Shown here: positions 18,657 through 31,187 of the stretch, in pieces
How positions within the stretch are numbered: the first letter of the stretch is position 1
Layout of the letters: the number at the start of each line of letters is the position of its first letter
Position numbers and translations under genes: made by a program
Origin: Proteles cristata cristata
Taxonomy: Eukaryota > Chordata > Mammalia > Carnivora > Hyaenidae
Assembly: GCA_017311185.1 (NCBI GenBank)
Contig: JAESUZ010004914.1
Span: forward strand, 481,001 to 545,000
Reading direction: 5' to 3'
Length of the DNA: 64,000 nt
Notes under the pieces: generated by a model
Told to the model about the DNA's origin: nothing
The model's input: only the letters and a program-made list of their open reading frames with translations
The model's database searches: none

Positions 18657-18906
18657 AATATTTTTAAATTTGTGTATTGTTACATATGTTTGCATCAAGC
18701 TAGCAGCTAAGAGTTAATTGTGAAACTATAAAAAAAAGGAGAAAAAAAAAAACTTTGTCTAAAATGTATTTAAAAAGAAAAAAAATTGTAAGTAGCATTT
18801 ACATTTATTCAATAATATTACCATATGCTGGGTTTCTGTACCAGAAATGGCCAGTTGATGTACAAATGTATGTTATTTTTGCTTAAATTCATTTAAAATT
18901 TTTTAA

Positions 18907-18912
18907 AATAAA
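18907..18912 (+). terminator. HELZ: Second candidate proximal polyadenylation signal of HELZ
   Basis: AATAAA 478 bp after the stop codon, followed within 50 bp by a long poly(T) tract. Confidence 0.4.
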
Positions 18913-19184
18913 GGGGCAGCATCTTCTAAATACTTTAAGTTTTATCAGTTTTTGTTTTTTTTTTTTTTTTGGTGACAAGATGCTGCATTCTAAAACTTTT
19001 ATAGTTTTAGACTCTGTATGATGTGCTGTTGTAATCTCCATCCACTGTAGGATAGAGTCAAAGGCATTCTTTGCAGATGTATTTTGTATGCCACTGTTTT
19101 TTGTAACATGAAAAAACATTGGCATAGTTAGTTATTTTTTGGACAAGCTGTACTTCAAGCTTGTTTTTAACGTTAATTTGATAG

Positions 19185-19191
19185 TGCGTGT

Positions 19192-19232
<41 letters not shown>
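19185..19232. repeat. (TG)n microsatellite in the HELZ 3'UTR
   Basis: About 22 TG units with one TATG break, followed by 13 Ts. On the HELZ mRNA it reads as UG repeats. Confidence 0.97.
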
Positions 19233-19233
<1 letters not shown>

Positions 19234-22200
19234 TTTTTTTTTTTTTAAACAAATCATGAAGCTGAAAAATTTTTAGGATTGTTGGTGCTTAGTAGACTTG
19301 ATAACTATTTTAAAAATGCGTGAATTTAGTAAAATCCTTTTTTTCTCACTATGCATGTGTAAATGTTTGTAATCTGGCTTTCTCCCCCTCCAGTGGTATA
19401 AAGAATTGTGCCGCTTTAAGGTTTGTTTTTCTTTTTCCCCCTCGAGTAAAAATTTTGGTACCTTATTTGATGTTTACATTAAAATGTGACATTACTCATG
19501 GCAATTCAGATATTTTGCTACCTGTTTTGTTTAAGGAACATCATTAAAAAGATAATGTTTGTCCAACATGTATCAAAACTCATCAAAATCTGGGGCAAAA
19601 AACTACCCTTGTTTTTCATGTCTTTGGATTCTTACAAAATAATCCCACTGAACTTGTATACAAATACAAAATTTAAGTAGCCATCTTAAATATTCTACAG
19701 TCTAAAAATGGTTTTGAATGAACTTTGGGAGAATCCAAAGGAAAACATTTGCCCTCTTAAAACTTGTGATCTTGTAACTCCCTTGAAACAGCACATGCCC
19801 TTATTGTTTTCCTGATGGAGTAGCTCTACTTTCTGTACTTCAGAGAGATCTTGAAACTACAGTATAACTTTTTGTTATTGTTGATTTGTTTTGTTTTGAA
19901 ATAAGATAAAGTCTGGAACCATTGCTAGTGAACCAGTGAATCCTGATGACCCATTCAGACATAGTTTTCTGGAGGACTCCTTTTGAATAGGCCACCCTGT
20001 ATTCACAGGACGGTTTTTGAAACGGGGTTGAAAAGTGGTCCCAGGGGTAAAGAAGACCCTCACATCTCTTCCGTGGCGGGAGTTTCACTGCTGTCGGCCA
20101 GCCACAGCCCCTGTAAGCCTTAGACAGCGTAGGAGAAGAGAATGCCTTTAGTTAAGGGTTCGCAAGGCTGCAGGAAGAGGAACAGCCCCTGTTTTCTTCG
20201 GTTCTGTCCTTCTGCTTAGAGTGAGGGCTGTGGGTCTCCCCGTGAGGCCGCGGCTGGAGGCCTGTGGGCTGGAGACGTAATAGTTCGTATAAACCACAGC
20301 TGGAAAGCAGAGGCAGCAAGTTACAGCACCACATGTTCTCTGTGTGATGTCAGACCTTTAACTGTGTCACGTTTTCCGCAACGTAACTGTAGTCACAAGG
20401 AGTTTTTGTATTTCGACTCTATGACGAAACTCGAGATAGAGCCCAAATTAAAATTAGATCTTCCTGATGGGAGGATGTCTGTGAAAAATCATTTTCCAAC
20501 CATGATTCTTCTCCCCTGCAATGCAAGTCAGATAAATGTTTAAGAGCATTTTGAGACTATGAAGACAGACTTGGCATGTCAGGGCTTTTAGTTAATCCCT
20601 TGTCATGGAGTAATTGCCTGATTTTCTGTTTTCCATACTTGAACCTTTAAAAACAGTATCAGTTTTAAATTATTTGTATTTATATTTGAAGAGGTCAGAT
20701 GCACACCCCACCACGTTATATAAAGATACCGATGTTGGAAGCCTGGGAGAAGGAAGCTGCTAAGTTGTTGTGACGTCCCTGTTCCAAGAAGTTATTTACA
20801 AAAAACTAAAAATATTAGCTACTTATTAGTTCCCCGCTCTGCTGTGACCCAGTGTTCCTCATCTTCTAGTTCTTAACAGGGGAGCCAAGGATTTGGGTAT
20901 TGTTTCCATCTCCTGCCCTTTCAGATTCTGTTTCGAATGTGTGTGCTAACTCATTTACTCTTCCTCGGTGTTACTTCATGCCGTCTTTCCGGCCGGGCTT
21001 TGAATCTGTTATTTATGCGTAACATGGCCTGACGGATCTGAGCAAGTCTTAACCGCAGGACTCGTAAGAAGGTTCTGACTCGTAAGTTTCTGTTGGGATG
21101 AGGCGTGGCTTCCGAGTACCGCTCCCGCTGCTTGGGTGGTACCGCTCCCGCCGGCTGGGTGCTCCTTGGGTAGGAATTAGCAAGCACCCACAAAGCAGAC
21201 TGAGCTAACAACTGACATGCTAGATTCTCAACCTTAGTGTTCAGATGGAACTGCCTTTTTTTTTTTTTTTAAGAAAACTTGACGTTAGCTCTTGGATGAT
21301 ACCAGGTATTACCAGCTTCCTTTTCTTCCAGTACAGTTTTTTTTTTTTTTTAAGCATCTCGCTTTTTACTTTCAGTGCTACTTGAGATTTGGTGGATAGA
21401 ATTTATAGAGTATTTGTGCTAAAGTTTTTTTTTCTTTACTGATCTAAAAATGATATTTTTAAGATTTGAAAAACCTCATTCAGTGTGACGTGGGTATTTT
21501 CTGGTGTTGCTTTTCAAAGGGGCTTTGGTTCCCATTTTGGCACATGCTTTGCCAAATTGTTACAGCAGAGCTTTGTTTCTGATTAATCAGTAGTTAATTA
21601 TTGACTGTTTAAACTAACGTGACCTTAATTTTCCTTTCCTCAGACAGATAACGCTTTCTATCCAGGTCATTTTGTATATGTGAAATAACAAACTGCTCTG
21701 CGTGGTTTTTTTCATGAGAGATTCTAGAATAAGTTCAGGTTCAGTGTAAACATCAACTGGTCTTTGCAGTTCAAAGAATTGCAGAATAAGTAAAATAAGC
21801 AGAATTCCCACTGAATAAGCATTACCTAATTAAACATAGCAATCTCCAAGACCTATTTGTGAAAATAGTTCCCTTGTTTATGGAGGCGTTGAAATTGCTG
21901 AGAAAGCTAACTGAATTTCCTCACTTTGAGACAGTTAACATATAGTCTTATCTTGTTCTAGTGTAGTTACTTTACATGTTTAATATTTTTCATGTATCTG
22001 CATCTTGAGAGCAAAACCATAAGTATATGAGAATATATCTCTAGCTCCCTTGCTAGAGAGAGCCACCCTGGCCTGAGAGCCAGGGTGTGAACACTTTCAA
22101 GACAAATTTTAGATTTCAGCTGTTGTTATTAAGAAAATCAGATTTACTGAAATAGTCATTTAAGAAGAGACACCTGTTATACTTAGATAATGTTTCACAT

Positions 22201-23548
22201 TGGAGTTGTCCTTAAAAAGGTAATCCTGTCCAGAAAAAGTTTAAGAACACATGACTGAAACCTTAAATATACTGAAAGATATAAATTGCTGCCTTAAAAT
22301 GTTGTTTAGGCTACTGTCCTTTCTTTTTCTTCCTTCTAGCCCCACAAAGGTAGTAATTTGTCCTTTATGATTTACCGTGATTTATCATTTCTTGTGAGCC
22401 GCCCCCCCCAACATAGGAGAACCCTTAATTTCTCCCACCACCCTTTGTGTCTTCCTAAATCTCAAAGCAAATGTATTAATAGATCTGGTTTTTCTCTCCC
22501 CTCTTTGCCACAAACTACCCAATAACTAGAAATCATGGATAACGTTCTACGATTTCTTGTTCAAACATAATGACGTTGTTCTGTTATAACGCTACCGACC
22601 GTCATGGCAGAGTAAAGGGCATACCAGCCTTCTGAGTGTTCGTTCTACTAGGCGTCTCGCATTTCCCTTCTACTTCAAGTTGGATACTTATTTGCTGAGA
22701 TTTTACTGTAAAGCTGCTAACATCACACTTAACTACTTTCATACATCTGTTTAATTAGCGATTTCAAGACCGTTGTTAAAAGGAGTGAATCTTACTAACA
22801 TTTAACATTCTTCTAAGACACATTCAGAAAATGTATTGTTGTTACTTTAAACTAGAACATCAAACATTAAAAAAGTGAGACATTTTTAATGTAACGTTTG
22901 AGATTTTAGAAATGATGGAACATATCTACTTTGGAATAAACCTTAAGGAAACAGTCACAGTTAAGTTTCTAAATTTTTTTGAAGGGAGGTACCTGATAGA
23001 AGAATCAAGACTTAGTAATGTGAGCTGTGGTTAAATCCCAAACCCAGTTATACAGTAGTCTGAAGCTTCTAAAACTGAAGCGTGAAGAAAACCCAGAGAC
23101 ATTCATATACATATAGTTTCAGTAATCAGAGTATTAGACCAGACTTTATTTGCAATTTGTTCAACAGAGAGATTTTATTTTGATACAAATATTAAGCATA
23201 AAGCATAGTAAGTTTTATATAATTCTGTGAGTTCGTTAAACAATATTATGGAATTTTCATTATGTTCTGAGGGTATCTTTGTAGCTCTTTCTACACCTCA
23301 TATAGGAGGCCTCTTCTGTATTTTATTTTGCATGTGACTGCCTGCCTCAGAACTATGTCTAGGAGGGGAAATCAATATCGCTTCTTTAAAAGAAATTTGG
23401 TTTTTTGAAATGAAATTCTTCATTAATACTTTGGTGTTTGAGAAGTAAAAGGGGGTAGCAAATAGTTTCAGCACAGAAGTCCCCCAATAGCATCTGTTTA
23501 AAACTGTGTCCTGTTGTACGAGTTTAGAAGTTGGAGCAGGGGAGAGCA

Positions 23549-23731
23549 GCGGCTCTCAGACTCTAGCCGGCGTCAGAATTTCCTGGGGGTCTCCCTGAAC
23601 TCCGGACCGCCGGGCCCCACCCCAGAGTTCTGCTCCCAGGCTGAAGCCTGAGCGTTTGCATTTGCAGCAAATCTTCAGGCAATGCTGCTGCCGCTGCCGC
23701 AGGAACCACACACTCTGAGAGTCGCTGGTCT
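23549..23731. mobile_element. Old non-autonomous DNA transposon (hAT/MER-type)
   Basis: AGCGGCTCTCAGACT at the left and the reverse complement of ACTCTGAGAGTCGCTGG at the right are imperfect terminal inverted repeats about 180 bp apart. The interior has the CCGGGCCCCACCCCAGAGTT block common to mammalian MER elements of the hAT-Charlie group. It lies inside the inferred HELZ 3'UTR. Confidence 0.65.
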
Positions 23732-25770
23732 AGCGAAAGCCGGAAGGTCTTTCCTACCTTGCATTTCTTTACTCAGTGTGAACAACTGGTCACTTGAGAC
23801 ATCTTAATAATTCTGATGCCACGAGTGGAACATTCATGGAGAAAGATCTCTAAGGAGTGACCAGAGCCTCTGGGTTGGCCACCGCCACTGCCCGCCCTCC
23901 AACTGCCGACCCCCCCGCCCCCCAAAGGTCTGTGCATACTTGTCTATCTTAGGGTGCAGGCGCTCATTCCTTTCTCGGGTGAGTTTGGTTTTGGGTACCT
24001 TGCAGCCCGGGCTTTGTTCGGAAGCTGTGCTTAGACTTGGTCTTGATGTGTACACGTGGAGGTGAGAATTGTAAAAGGAAGCCATCAGAGCATCACAAGA
24101 GGCACCACGTACAGGAGGCCCCATCTCAGGGTGGCAGTGGCATGGGGGTTGGGAAACAGTAGGTAATCCCCAAGTGATGTGTTCGTCGTTCTTATGGCTT
24201 TTTTTGGTGGGGGTGGGAGGGTAGGGATGAAGGTAAGGGATTTGCTTTTCAAATGATGTGTTTCTCAGGTTGACAAAATTATTTTGGATACTCTGCCATG
24301 GCGGCAGGTGTTAGGGGAGCCTGAAGCGTTGCATATGGCAGAAAATGGATAATTGTTTCTGATTACTTCGCTACTTAAAAAAAAAATCCATATATGTTTG
24401 CAAAAACAGTCTAGGGGAAATCTCCCAGCTACGCAGCATGAGTTATTCATAACCATAGGTGCACATGTATGAGCAAGTTATTTTTGAGAAAGAAACTGCC
24501 TATAATATGATAAATCTGACAAGTCTTTCTAAAATTCATATATTACTGTCATTGTTGTTAATGTTCTCCCCCACCCCCGCCCCGGCCTGCAGCTTGAGGG
24601 GCATTGGGCGCTGCCTCTGGTTTTTAACTCGGCTCTGAATTAACTGAGATATTAGAAAGAGAAAAAATATTTTAAGGTAATAGATGATAGGACGGCTTAG
24701 ATGTAGACGCACACGCGGAAAGTACCCTAGAGCGCACGGACTTCCTCCTTGAGAGGTTCGATGACCTTCAGCGGGGCTGTCTCTATGTTCAGCACAGGTT
24801 ACTTTGTCCATTTCCAACTCACAGGGAGCTCTGGTTTATTTACATTTTGCTTTGCACGATGCCTTGTCTACGAAGACCGCTTTCTGTCTTTCAGTAGGTC
24901 AGAGGGCTCTTGTGTCCAGGTTGAAGTCCCCACGTGTGGGTTCTGCCTGAGAATATTTCTCAGCCCCGCATCCCCCCATATGGAGGAAGGGTCTTGGATT
25001 TCCATATATCCGGGCCATGCCTGCTTCCCGTCAGTCCATGTATATGACATTGTACTGTATCCGCTCTCTGTGCCAGTCATCTGACCTGATTCTTTGAACC
25101 CATGAAGGTACTGGTTATATGTAGTAGTTGTATCCTAGGTAAAGATGGTGATTAAAATACCTCTCCTCTAAATTATAAAGGTAATGGGTTTTGCATTTTA
25201 TTAAATGGGTCCTGTTATTAGCGACAGGTGGTTGTTGTTTTGTTTTAATGCTTCAAAAATACAGTTTTTGTTCAGCTGACTTCATACAATCACTTAGTAA
25301 ATGCGTACGGCGTCTTATTTTGTCAAGCCTTCCGAGAGGGAGGCTACATATGAGATGGTCTGTTTCCACCTCTTCAGAGGACCAGTTGTATAGCCATCAA
25401 ATAATCATAATTTCTGGCAAGAGTATAGTAATTATTTTTTTCTTTTAACGATACCTCTTCTGAGAGGTTCTGATACCTAAAGAGTTTATCCTTAAAAGTA
25501 AAAATGACTTTGTACCATAAAATAACCCCAAAGCCACTCTCTAGGGTCTTTTTCTTTTCATTTTCTTTTTTTTTAAATCGTTTTCTAACCAGGTTTTGGA
25601 ATTACTTTAGCTGCTTTGGTTCCTTAGAACAAATTTTTCCATTTGGGGGCGGGGGGGGGGGTGGGCTACAGTTCTTACATTGTGATCATTGTCTCAGTGA
25701 AGTTCTTTTGTCTTAAAAGATTCATGGTAACACAAAATGTATTTTACTGCTACAACTAAAATGTATTTAT

Positions 25771-25776
25771 AATAAA
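25771..25776 (+). terminator. HELZ: Candidate distal polyadenylation signal of HELZ
   Basis: AATAAA preceded by TGTA 8 bp upstream and followed after about 25 bp by GGAGATGTGTTTATT, the GT-rich arrangement expected around a cleavage site. Confidence 0.6.
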
Positions 25777-25795
25777 ATGCCTTTTTAATAATTTG

Positions 25796-27035
25796 GAGAT
25801 GTGTTTATTACATGTGAGCCGCAATCCTCTGCTTCCTTTTACTTTTATGATCAAAGGTCTGACAGCAGTTAGGCATAGCCCTCTGCCTTTATTTGCGGTA
25901 CTAATCAGTGAAACTAGCCCAAAGTAACACCTCCGTGTTAATTTGCAAAATTCAAACCAGTTTCTGGAAATCTGCAACTTCACTTGAATCTCTGAACCCC
26001 AGCAGTAGCAAAGGCCTAAAGGCCTAAGGTGTTACCCGCAGGGGGTCGGCGAGAAAAAACGTGCCCTTCCTGAGCTTCCGTTCGACACAGATTTAGGAAT
26101 CGGGAAAAATCACCAGAGTCCCTTGTCGACGCTGGGTTTGTGCAGCCCGGAATTTATTTCAGAACTCGTAAACCTAGTTTATGTCAATATACTATATGGG
26201 TATAGTAACACACCGCACAGTGGTGTGACAAGCATTAATTCAATGATCTCCCCCCCCCAAAATGCTGGCTGTGCAGAACCTGGCCCTGAGTCAGGGTCTT
26301 ATTTTTGTTGGGGAAATAATTCTTTGTATCGGCCATGATGTGATTTTGAGAAGTGTTAGCAGGTCACAGAATGTGTTGTGTGCCCCAGCTATTTTATTTT
26401 GAACATCCCGTTAATGTGGCATCATAAATCTAACTTGAATATATTGTGCCTGAAGTTTGTAAATGGAAGCGGATAGGGCCATCATCCTTTCCCAAGGACG
26501 ATGTATAATCCCTCGTAGCAGTGAGTCCGTTTTTAAGCCAAGGATCTTGCTTTCTTTGAGTCGAATTGATATGATGTGACATACATCATCTCTGGGTTTG
26601 GGAAAGAGAAACACTTCTTTACATAGAAATCAAATGGACTTGGAGGCCTCCTGGGCTGCCGTCTGCTCTACACGAAGTAACCCGGGCCCATCTTCAGTGG
26701 GAAAATGCAGATATATTTCTGAGACTGATATTAGTGTGAAAGTTCGTGAGAAAATATAATTTCATCCGAACTGCAAGGCGGGGCCGTTGTGAGTGGCGTG
26801 CCGTTCAAGCACAAAGATGGAAAGTTGGCCTAGGGCAGGGAGAGCGAGAATGGGCTGGTTACACTGCAGCATCCAAATAAATATCGCTGTGGTTGGTTTC
26901 AAGCAGCTGAAGCCCCCTTAGTCTGAAATGGACTCTGCCGCTTGACTTACCCAGTGTTGTCCAAATAAACCACTCCTCTAGTGGGAAAGGAAATGCATTC
27001 TTCAGGTTTGAGGAACCCCGTCTTTAAAAAAGTAT
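25796..27035. other. HELZ-CACNG1 intergenic, left end
   Basis: No gene or young repeat. AATAAA hexamers near 26874 and 26964 are alternative 3' ends if HELZ transcription goes further than assumed. Confidence 0.4.
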
Positions 27036-27242
27036 ATATTTTTTTAATGTTTATTTATTTTAGAGAGAGAGACAGAGTATGAGCAGGGGAGGGGCAGAGA
27101 GAGAGGGAGACACAATCTGAAGCAGGCTCCAGGCTCTGAGCTGTCGGCACAGAGCCCGATGCGGGGCTCGAACTCACAAATGGTGAGATCATGGCCTGAG
27201 CTGAAGTCAGGCCCCTAACCGACGGAGCCCCCCAGGCGCCCC
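27036..27242 (-). mobile_element. CAN-type SINE
   Basis: Reverse copy. GAGGAACCCCGTCTT before it and AAGGACCCCCATCTT after it look like a diverged target-site duplication. It is the first SINE after an 8.6 kb gap. Confidence 0.96.
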
Positions 27243-27254
27243 AAGGACCCCCAT

Positions 27255-27480
27255 CTTGACTGCATTGCCTCTCAGTCCATCCTACCACCTGCAGCCAGAA
27301 TTACTTTCCTGAAACAGAGCTAATCATGCCACTCTTCTGAGACGCCTTCAGTGGTTTCCCATCACACCCTGAATTTCTTAGCTGGACGTGGGAGGCACCC
27401 CTCTTACCACCCCCCCGACAAGTCTTGTTCCCAAGTATTACATACAGCAAGCTAAATCAGACCGCCTGCCATTCTTCCCT
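27255..27480 (+). mobile_element. L2-like LINE remnant
   Basis: CCTGAAACAGAGCTAATCAT, GCCACTCTTCTGAGACGCC and TTCAGTGGTTTCCCATCACA resemble a common diverged mammalian LINE 3' segment (L2 type). Assignment is by pattern only. Confidence 0.45.
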
Positions 27481-29702
27481 GGAGGAGTCCTTGACTTTTG
27501 GGGGGCATGCCTTCAGCACTCACACCTCCAACCCCAGGTTTACTTCGGGGAGCTCTACTCACTATTGAAGACTGTGAACTCCACTTCCCGTAGTCACCAG
27601 GTGGAATTAGCCCCTTTTCGCTCTGCATGCAATTCAGCCTAATACTTCTGTCATGGTTTGTGAATTACAGGGAGGAGTGTGTGAGTTTCTGGGTGGCAGA
27701 GATCATGTCCTATGAACTCTAAACCTACTGACCCTATGCCTTTTGCATAGCAGGCCCTCGGACGCTTGCTGCGCTGGCTGGCTCCCAGGCTTGGATTGAG
27801 AGAGGAGCCTCAGACTTCCTCCGCCTCCCCCTCCCCCTGACGTCCTTTGCCAGTGCTGGATGGCCAGTTGGCGACTGGGTAGGTGCATGGCCTAGAGCCG
27901 CAGGAGGAGGGAGCCGTCCTGTGCGGCCATGCCCCCACCGTCTCCGCACAGCTCCCCGAGCAGTGACAAAGCCTTAGCATCCACCGTATTTTGCGTCTTG
28001 CCAGGTATTACTGCTTAGATCCCTTAGATTGACAGCTTCACCGTGGTTGTGTCAATTTTGATGGATGCTGCCTACGTCAGCGCAGCCCCGTCTGCAGGCA
28101 CATACCTACCATGCAGCGTTTCGGGAAAGTGATGAAATGGCCCTTTGTCAGAAGCCAGCTCTGGCTGATTGTTAATCCACAGAGGGAGGTAATTAAATTG
28201 AATAGAAGCTGCAGCCCGCAAAATCCATGGTACTCTCCCCTCCTTAGCTCATTAAAGTCGGTGCTCCGCAAATTGATTTGAACCACTGTTTCAGGAAACT
28301 AATCCCCAGCAGAAAGTGGCTCTGGTGAGGTGCTCAGAGGAGCCAGCCAAGGACTCTGGAAGGTGGGCGTGGCCGGCGGGTGCAGGGCACCCCGCTCCGC
28401 GCACCCCTGCAAAGGAAACCAGTGGTGAGATGCTGTTTGCTGACTAATCGGACAGAAAAATAATCGGAGCATCGGATGGCGAGCCTTCTGGATGTGAGCA
28501 GAGTGCCTGGGAGTTTGGAGACCTTGCAAGGGAAGCTTGGAAACGTTCTGAGTGTTGAGCATTTTGTCCCCTTTATGTACAAAAGCCACCAGAGAGCCAC
28601 AAGGGAAGGGGCTGAAGTCACAGAGTGGGGGGCTTTTCTCCGTGCCCGCCCTTCCCACCCACCTGCTGGTCGGGTCTTTCATCCATTTGGAATCCAGACC
28701 CGTCCGTGTTGTCACGAAGCCAAACGCCCACTCTAGGCTGAGGCTCTTTTTCTAAGAGAAAGTTTTGAGGATGCAACCCTTTTAGCTGTGTGACCCGGCT
28801 TAATGCTGGTTACATAACCCGAGACAAAAACGGAGGGTCGTTGGAAGGGGGGTAAGCTTTATCTGATGGATCAGACCTCCTCGGGGTGGCGCCATGGGCC
28901 TCTGAGGACCCACATAATTCCTACCGGGCTAGGTTCGCTAACAGGGAGGAAGATAAAACTATGTTGAAGAAAACGTTGTGATCTAGTGTAATTGAAAGTA
29001 GTTTTGAGCCTTCCAGCAAAGCACTTCTGGAAATCTGTTCTTGCGGGCTGTCAGCTGGTGCGCTCTAGCCCAGAGAGTCGCCTCAGCTGGGAGATCTGTG
29101 ACCATGTGCTCCGTTAGAGCGAGTCCAGCTCGCTGGGTCTCATGCATCACGAGCCGCTCCGGCTGCGGCCAGCCAGGGCCAGGGAGCCGGCTCGCCCAGG
29201 AGCCCTGTCAATCCCCCCTCGCTTCTAGAGGCCTTGCTGCACTCCCTGGCCGTTTCCCGTGGGGCCATCCTCCCCACCCGTCTCCTGCCTCCACCACCTT
29301 CTAGCTCATGCACCTGCTCAACGCGCCAGTGAGTCCCCAGGGCACCATGTGCTGGCTGCCGTGCGGAGGGTTTGGAGAAAGGACTGGTGTGGGGAAGGTT
29401 CTAGCTGCTGGGATAATTCTGAAGAAAATGCAGCCCTTCTCTTCAAAGAGTTATGATCTGGCCAGGCACGAAGACATGATGAATCGCTCACGGTGGGGTA
29501 AGTAGCGGAAACATGAGCACAGCGTCAAGGGCACATGAAGGAGGGAAGCATGAATTTTGCATGAGGGGTTGAAGAACATGTCACCCTGCGATGTCTGAGC
29601 CGGACTCCGCGGAATAAGTGGGACTTCAGCAGGCTCGGGAAAGGGTGCAGGCCACATGCCCCTTTGTGCAGGTCTGCAGCCAGACCCCACAGAAGTTCAG
29701 GG
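27481..29702. other. Intergenic, no gene
   Basis: GC-moderate DNA with many short overlapping frames on both strands and none with gene-like features. A segment at 28080-28290 carries several TAAT-type motifs. Confidence 0.45.
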
Positions 29703-29923
29703 TTTTTTTTTTTTTAATCTTTATTTTTGAGAGAGAGAGAGAGAGAGACAGCATGTGAGCGGGGGAGGGGCAGACAGAGAGGGAGACACAGAATCCGAAA
29801 CAGGCTCCAGGCTCCGAGCTAGTTGTCAACACAGAACCCGATGCGGGGCTCGAACACACAAAACACGAATTCATGACCTGAGCCGAAGTTGGACGATCAA
29901 CCAACTGAGCCGCCCAGGCGCCC
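29703..29923 (-). mobile_element. CAN-type SINE
   Basis: Reverse copy. CACAGAAGTTCAG before and CACAGCACTTCAG after suggest the target-site duplication. Confidence 0.96.
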
Positions 29924-30045
29924 AACACAGCACTTCAGCTGTAAATCATCTGCCATCGAACTGCAAGTCCCTAAAGGACGGGACCTCGTTATGTCCTGGG
30001 TTAGCACAGTGCCCAGCATGCAGTGTTGATACTCAGTGAGGCAGA

Positions 30046-30495
30046 CGGAGTAATGGTCCCCAAAGATGTCCACATTCAAGTCCTCGGAGCCTATGAATAT
30101 ATGCCCACATCCGAATCCCTGGGACCCGATACATTTTGTGGATAAAGGGACTTTGCAGGATAAATTAAGAGCCTTGAGACGGGGAGATTATCTTCGATTA
30201 TCTGGACGGGCCCAGTGTCATCACAAAGGTCCTACCAAGAGGCAGGCAGGAAGGTCAAAGTCAGAGAAGTAGATGTGATGACAGAAAGAGAGGTCGGAAG
30301 GACGCACGGACCCAGGTAGGTGGGTGTCTCTGGGAACTTCACACCTGGAGCCTCCATGGGGAGCCATGTCTGCTCGCGCCTTGATCTTAGCCTTACAAAG
30401 ATCATTTCAAACTTCTGACCTCCAGATCTGTCAGAGAATAAATCTGTGTTATTTTTACCACGAAGTTTGTGTGATTTGTTACAGCATCAAAAGGA
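30046..30495 (+). mobile_element. Old LTR-type repeat (MaLR/ERVL-like)
   Basis: GGTCCCCAAAGATGTCCACA, GGGACTTTGCAGGATAAATT, GGGGAGATTATCTTCGATTA and the end AATAAATCTGTGTTATTTTT with TTTGTTACAGCATCAA follow the usual order of a mammalian solo-LTR repeat. The same family occurs antisense at 56935-57100. It is non-coding and diverged. Confidence 0.65.
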
Positions 30496-30978
30496 AGAAA
30501 ATATAATCAAAAGCGTGTATTTGCTTGAGGGAAGGACATCCCTTGTGTAAAAGATGTGAACGGGCTTGGCGTGTTTGGAAAACCTTTTCTCTCGGTGGCC
30601 AGTGCGCAGGACACAAGTGACAGAGGGGAGCGGAGACTGGCGCGGGGGGCACCGGGGTCAGCAGGGGAGCAAGGCCAGGGTGCGGGTTTGGGAATCATTT
30701 CAAAGCAGAATCTGTGAGGGGTGGCTCGGTGAGCGAGCCGGGAGTCAGTCCACAAACCTATAGCGATTGATGGCTTGAGCGAACAGGCGGATAAGGTGCC
30801 ATTAAAATGAGGTAACAGAAAGCCCAGAATAGGTTTGGATAAGAAGTCAGAGGTTGGGTCCGGACTTAGGTTTCTGGGGTGGTCTGGGACGTCTGGGGTG
30901 CAGGCAGGCGCCCGTGGGAACTGACACCCACAACGGAAGACGGGCTGGAGACGCAGGCTGGGATGCGAGTCACAGGTT

Positions 30979-31187
30979 TTAAGTTTATTTTTTGAGAGAG
31001 AGAGCGAGCGAGAGCCAGGGAAGTGCAGAGAGACAGAAAGAGAGAGAGAGGGAGAGAGAATCCCAAGCAGGCTCCACACCGTCAGCACAGAGCCAACGTA
31101 GGGCTCAAACTCACGGAATGTGAGCTCATGACCTGAGCCAAAACCAAGAATCAGATGCTTGACGGAATGAGCCACCCAGGCGCCCCA
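30979..31187 (-). mobile_element. CAN-type SINE
   Basis: Reverse copy AAGTTTATTTTTTGAGAGAG to GAGCCACCCAGGCGCCCC. Confidence 0.96.

Larger units (their letters stand above)
18430..25795 (+). other. HELZ: HELZ 3'UTR, long (inferred)
   Basis: AT-rich, with many ATTTA pentamers and poly(T) runs, and free of felid SINEs although these occur about every 1.5 kb elsewhere. Polyadenylation signals at 18651 and 18907 could give short forms. The signal at 25771 has an upstream TGTA and a GT-rich stretch after it, and would give a 3'UTR of about 7.3 kb. From memory, human HELZ has a multi-kilobase 3'UTR and ends about 13 kb from CACNG1, which fits the distal site. The full extent is inference. Confidence 0.65.

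Noticed and set aside
26260..26270. Homopolymer C run as a functional site
   Set aside because: A short simple run with nothing around it to suggest function.
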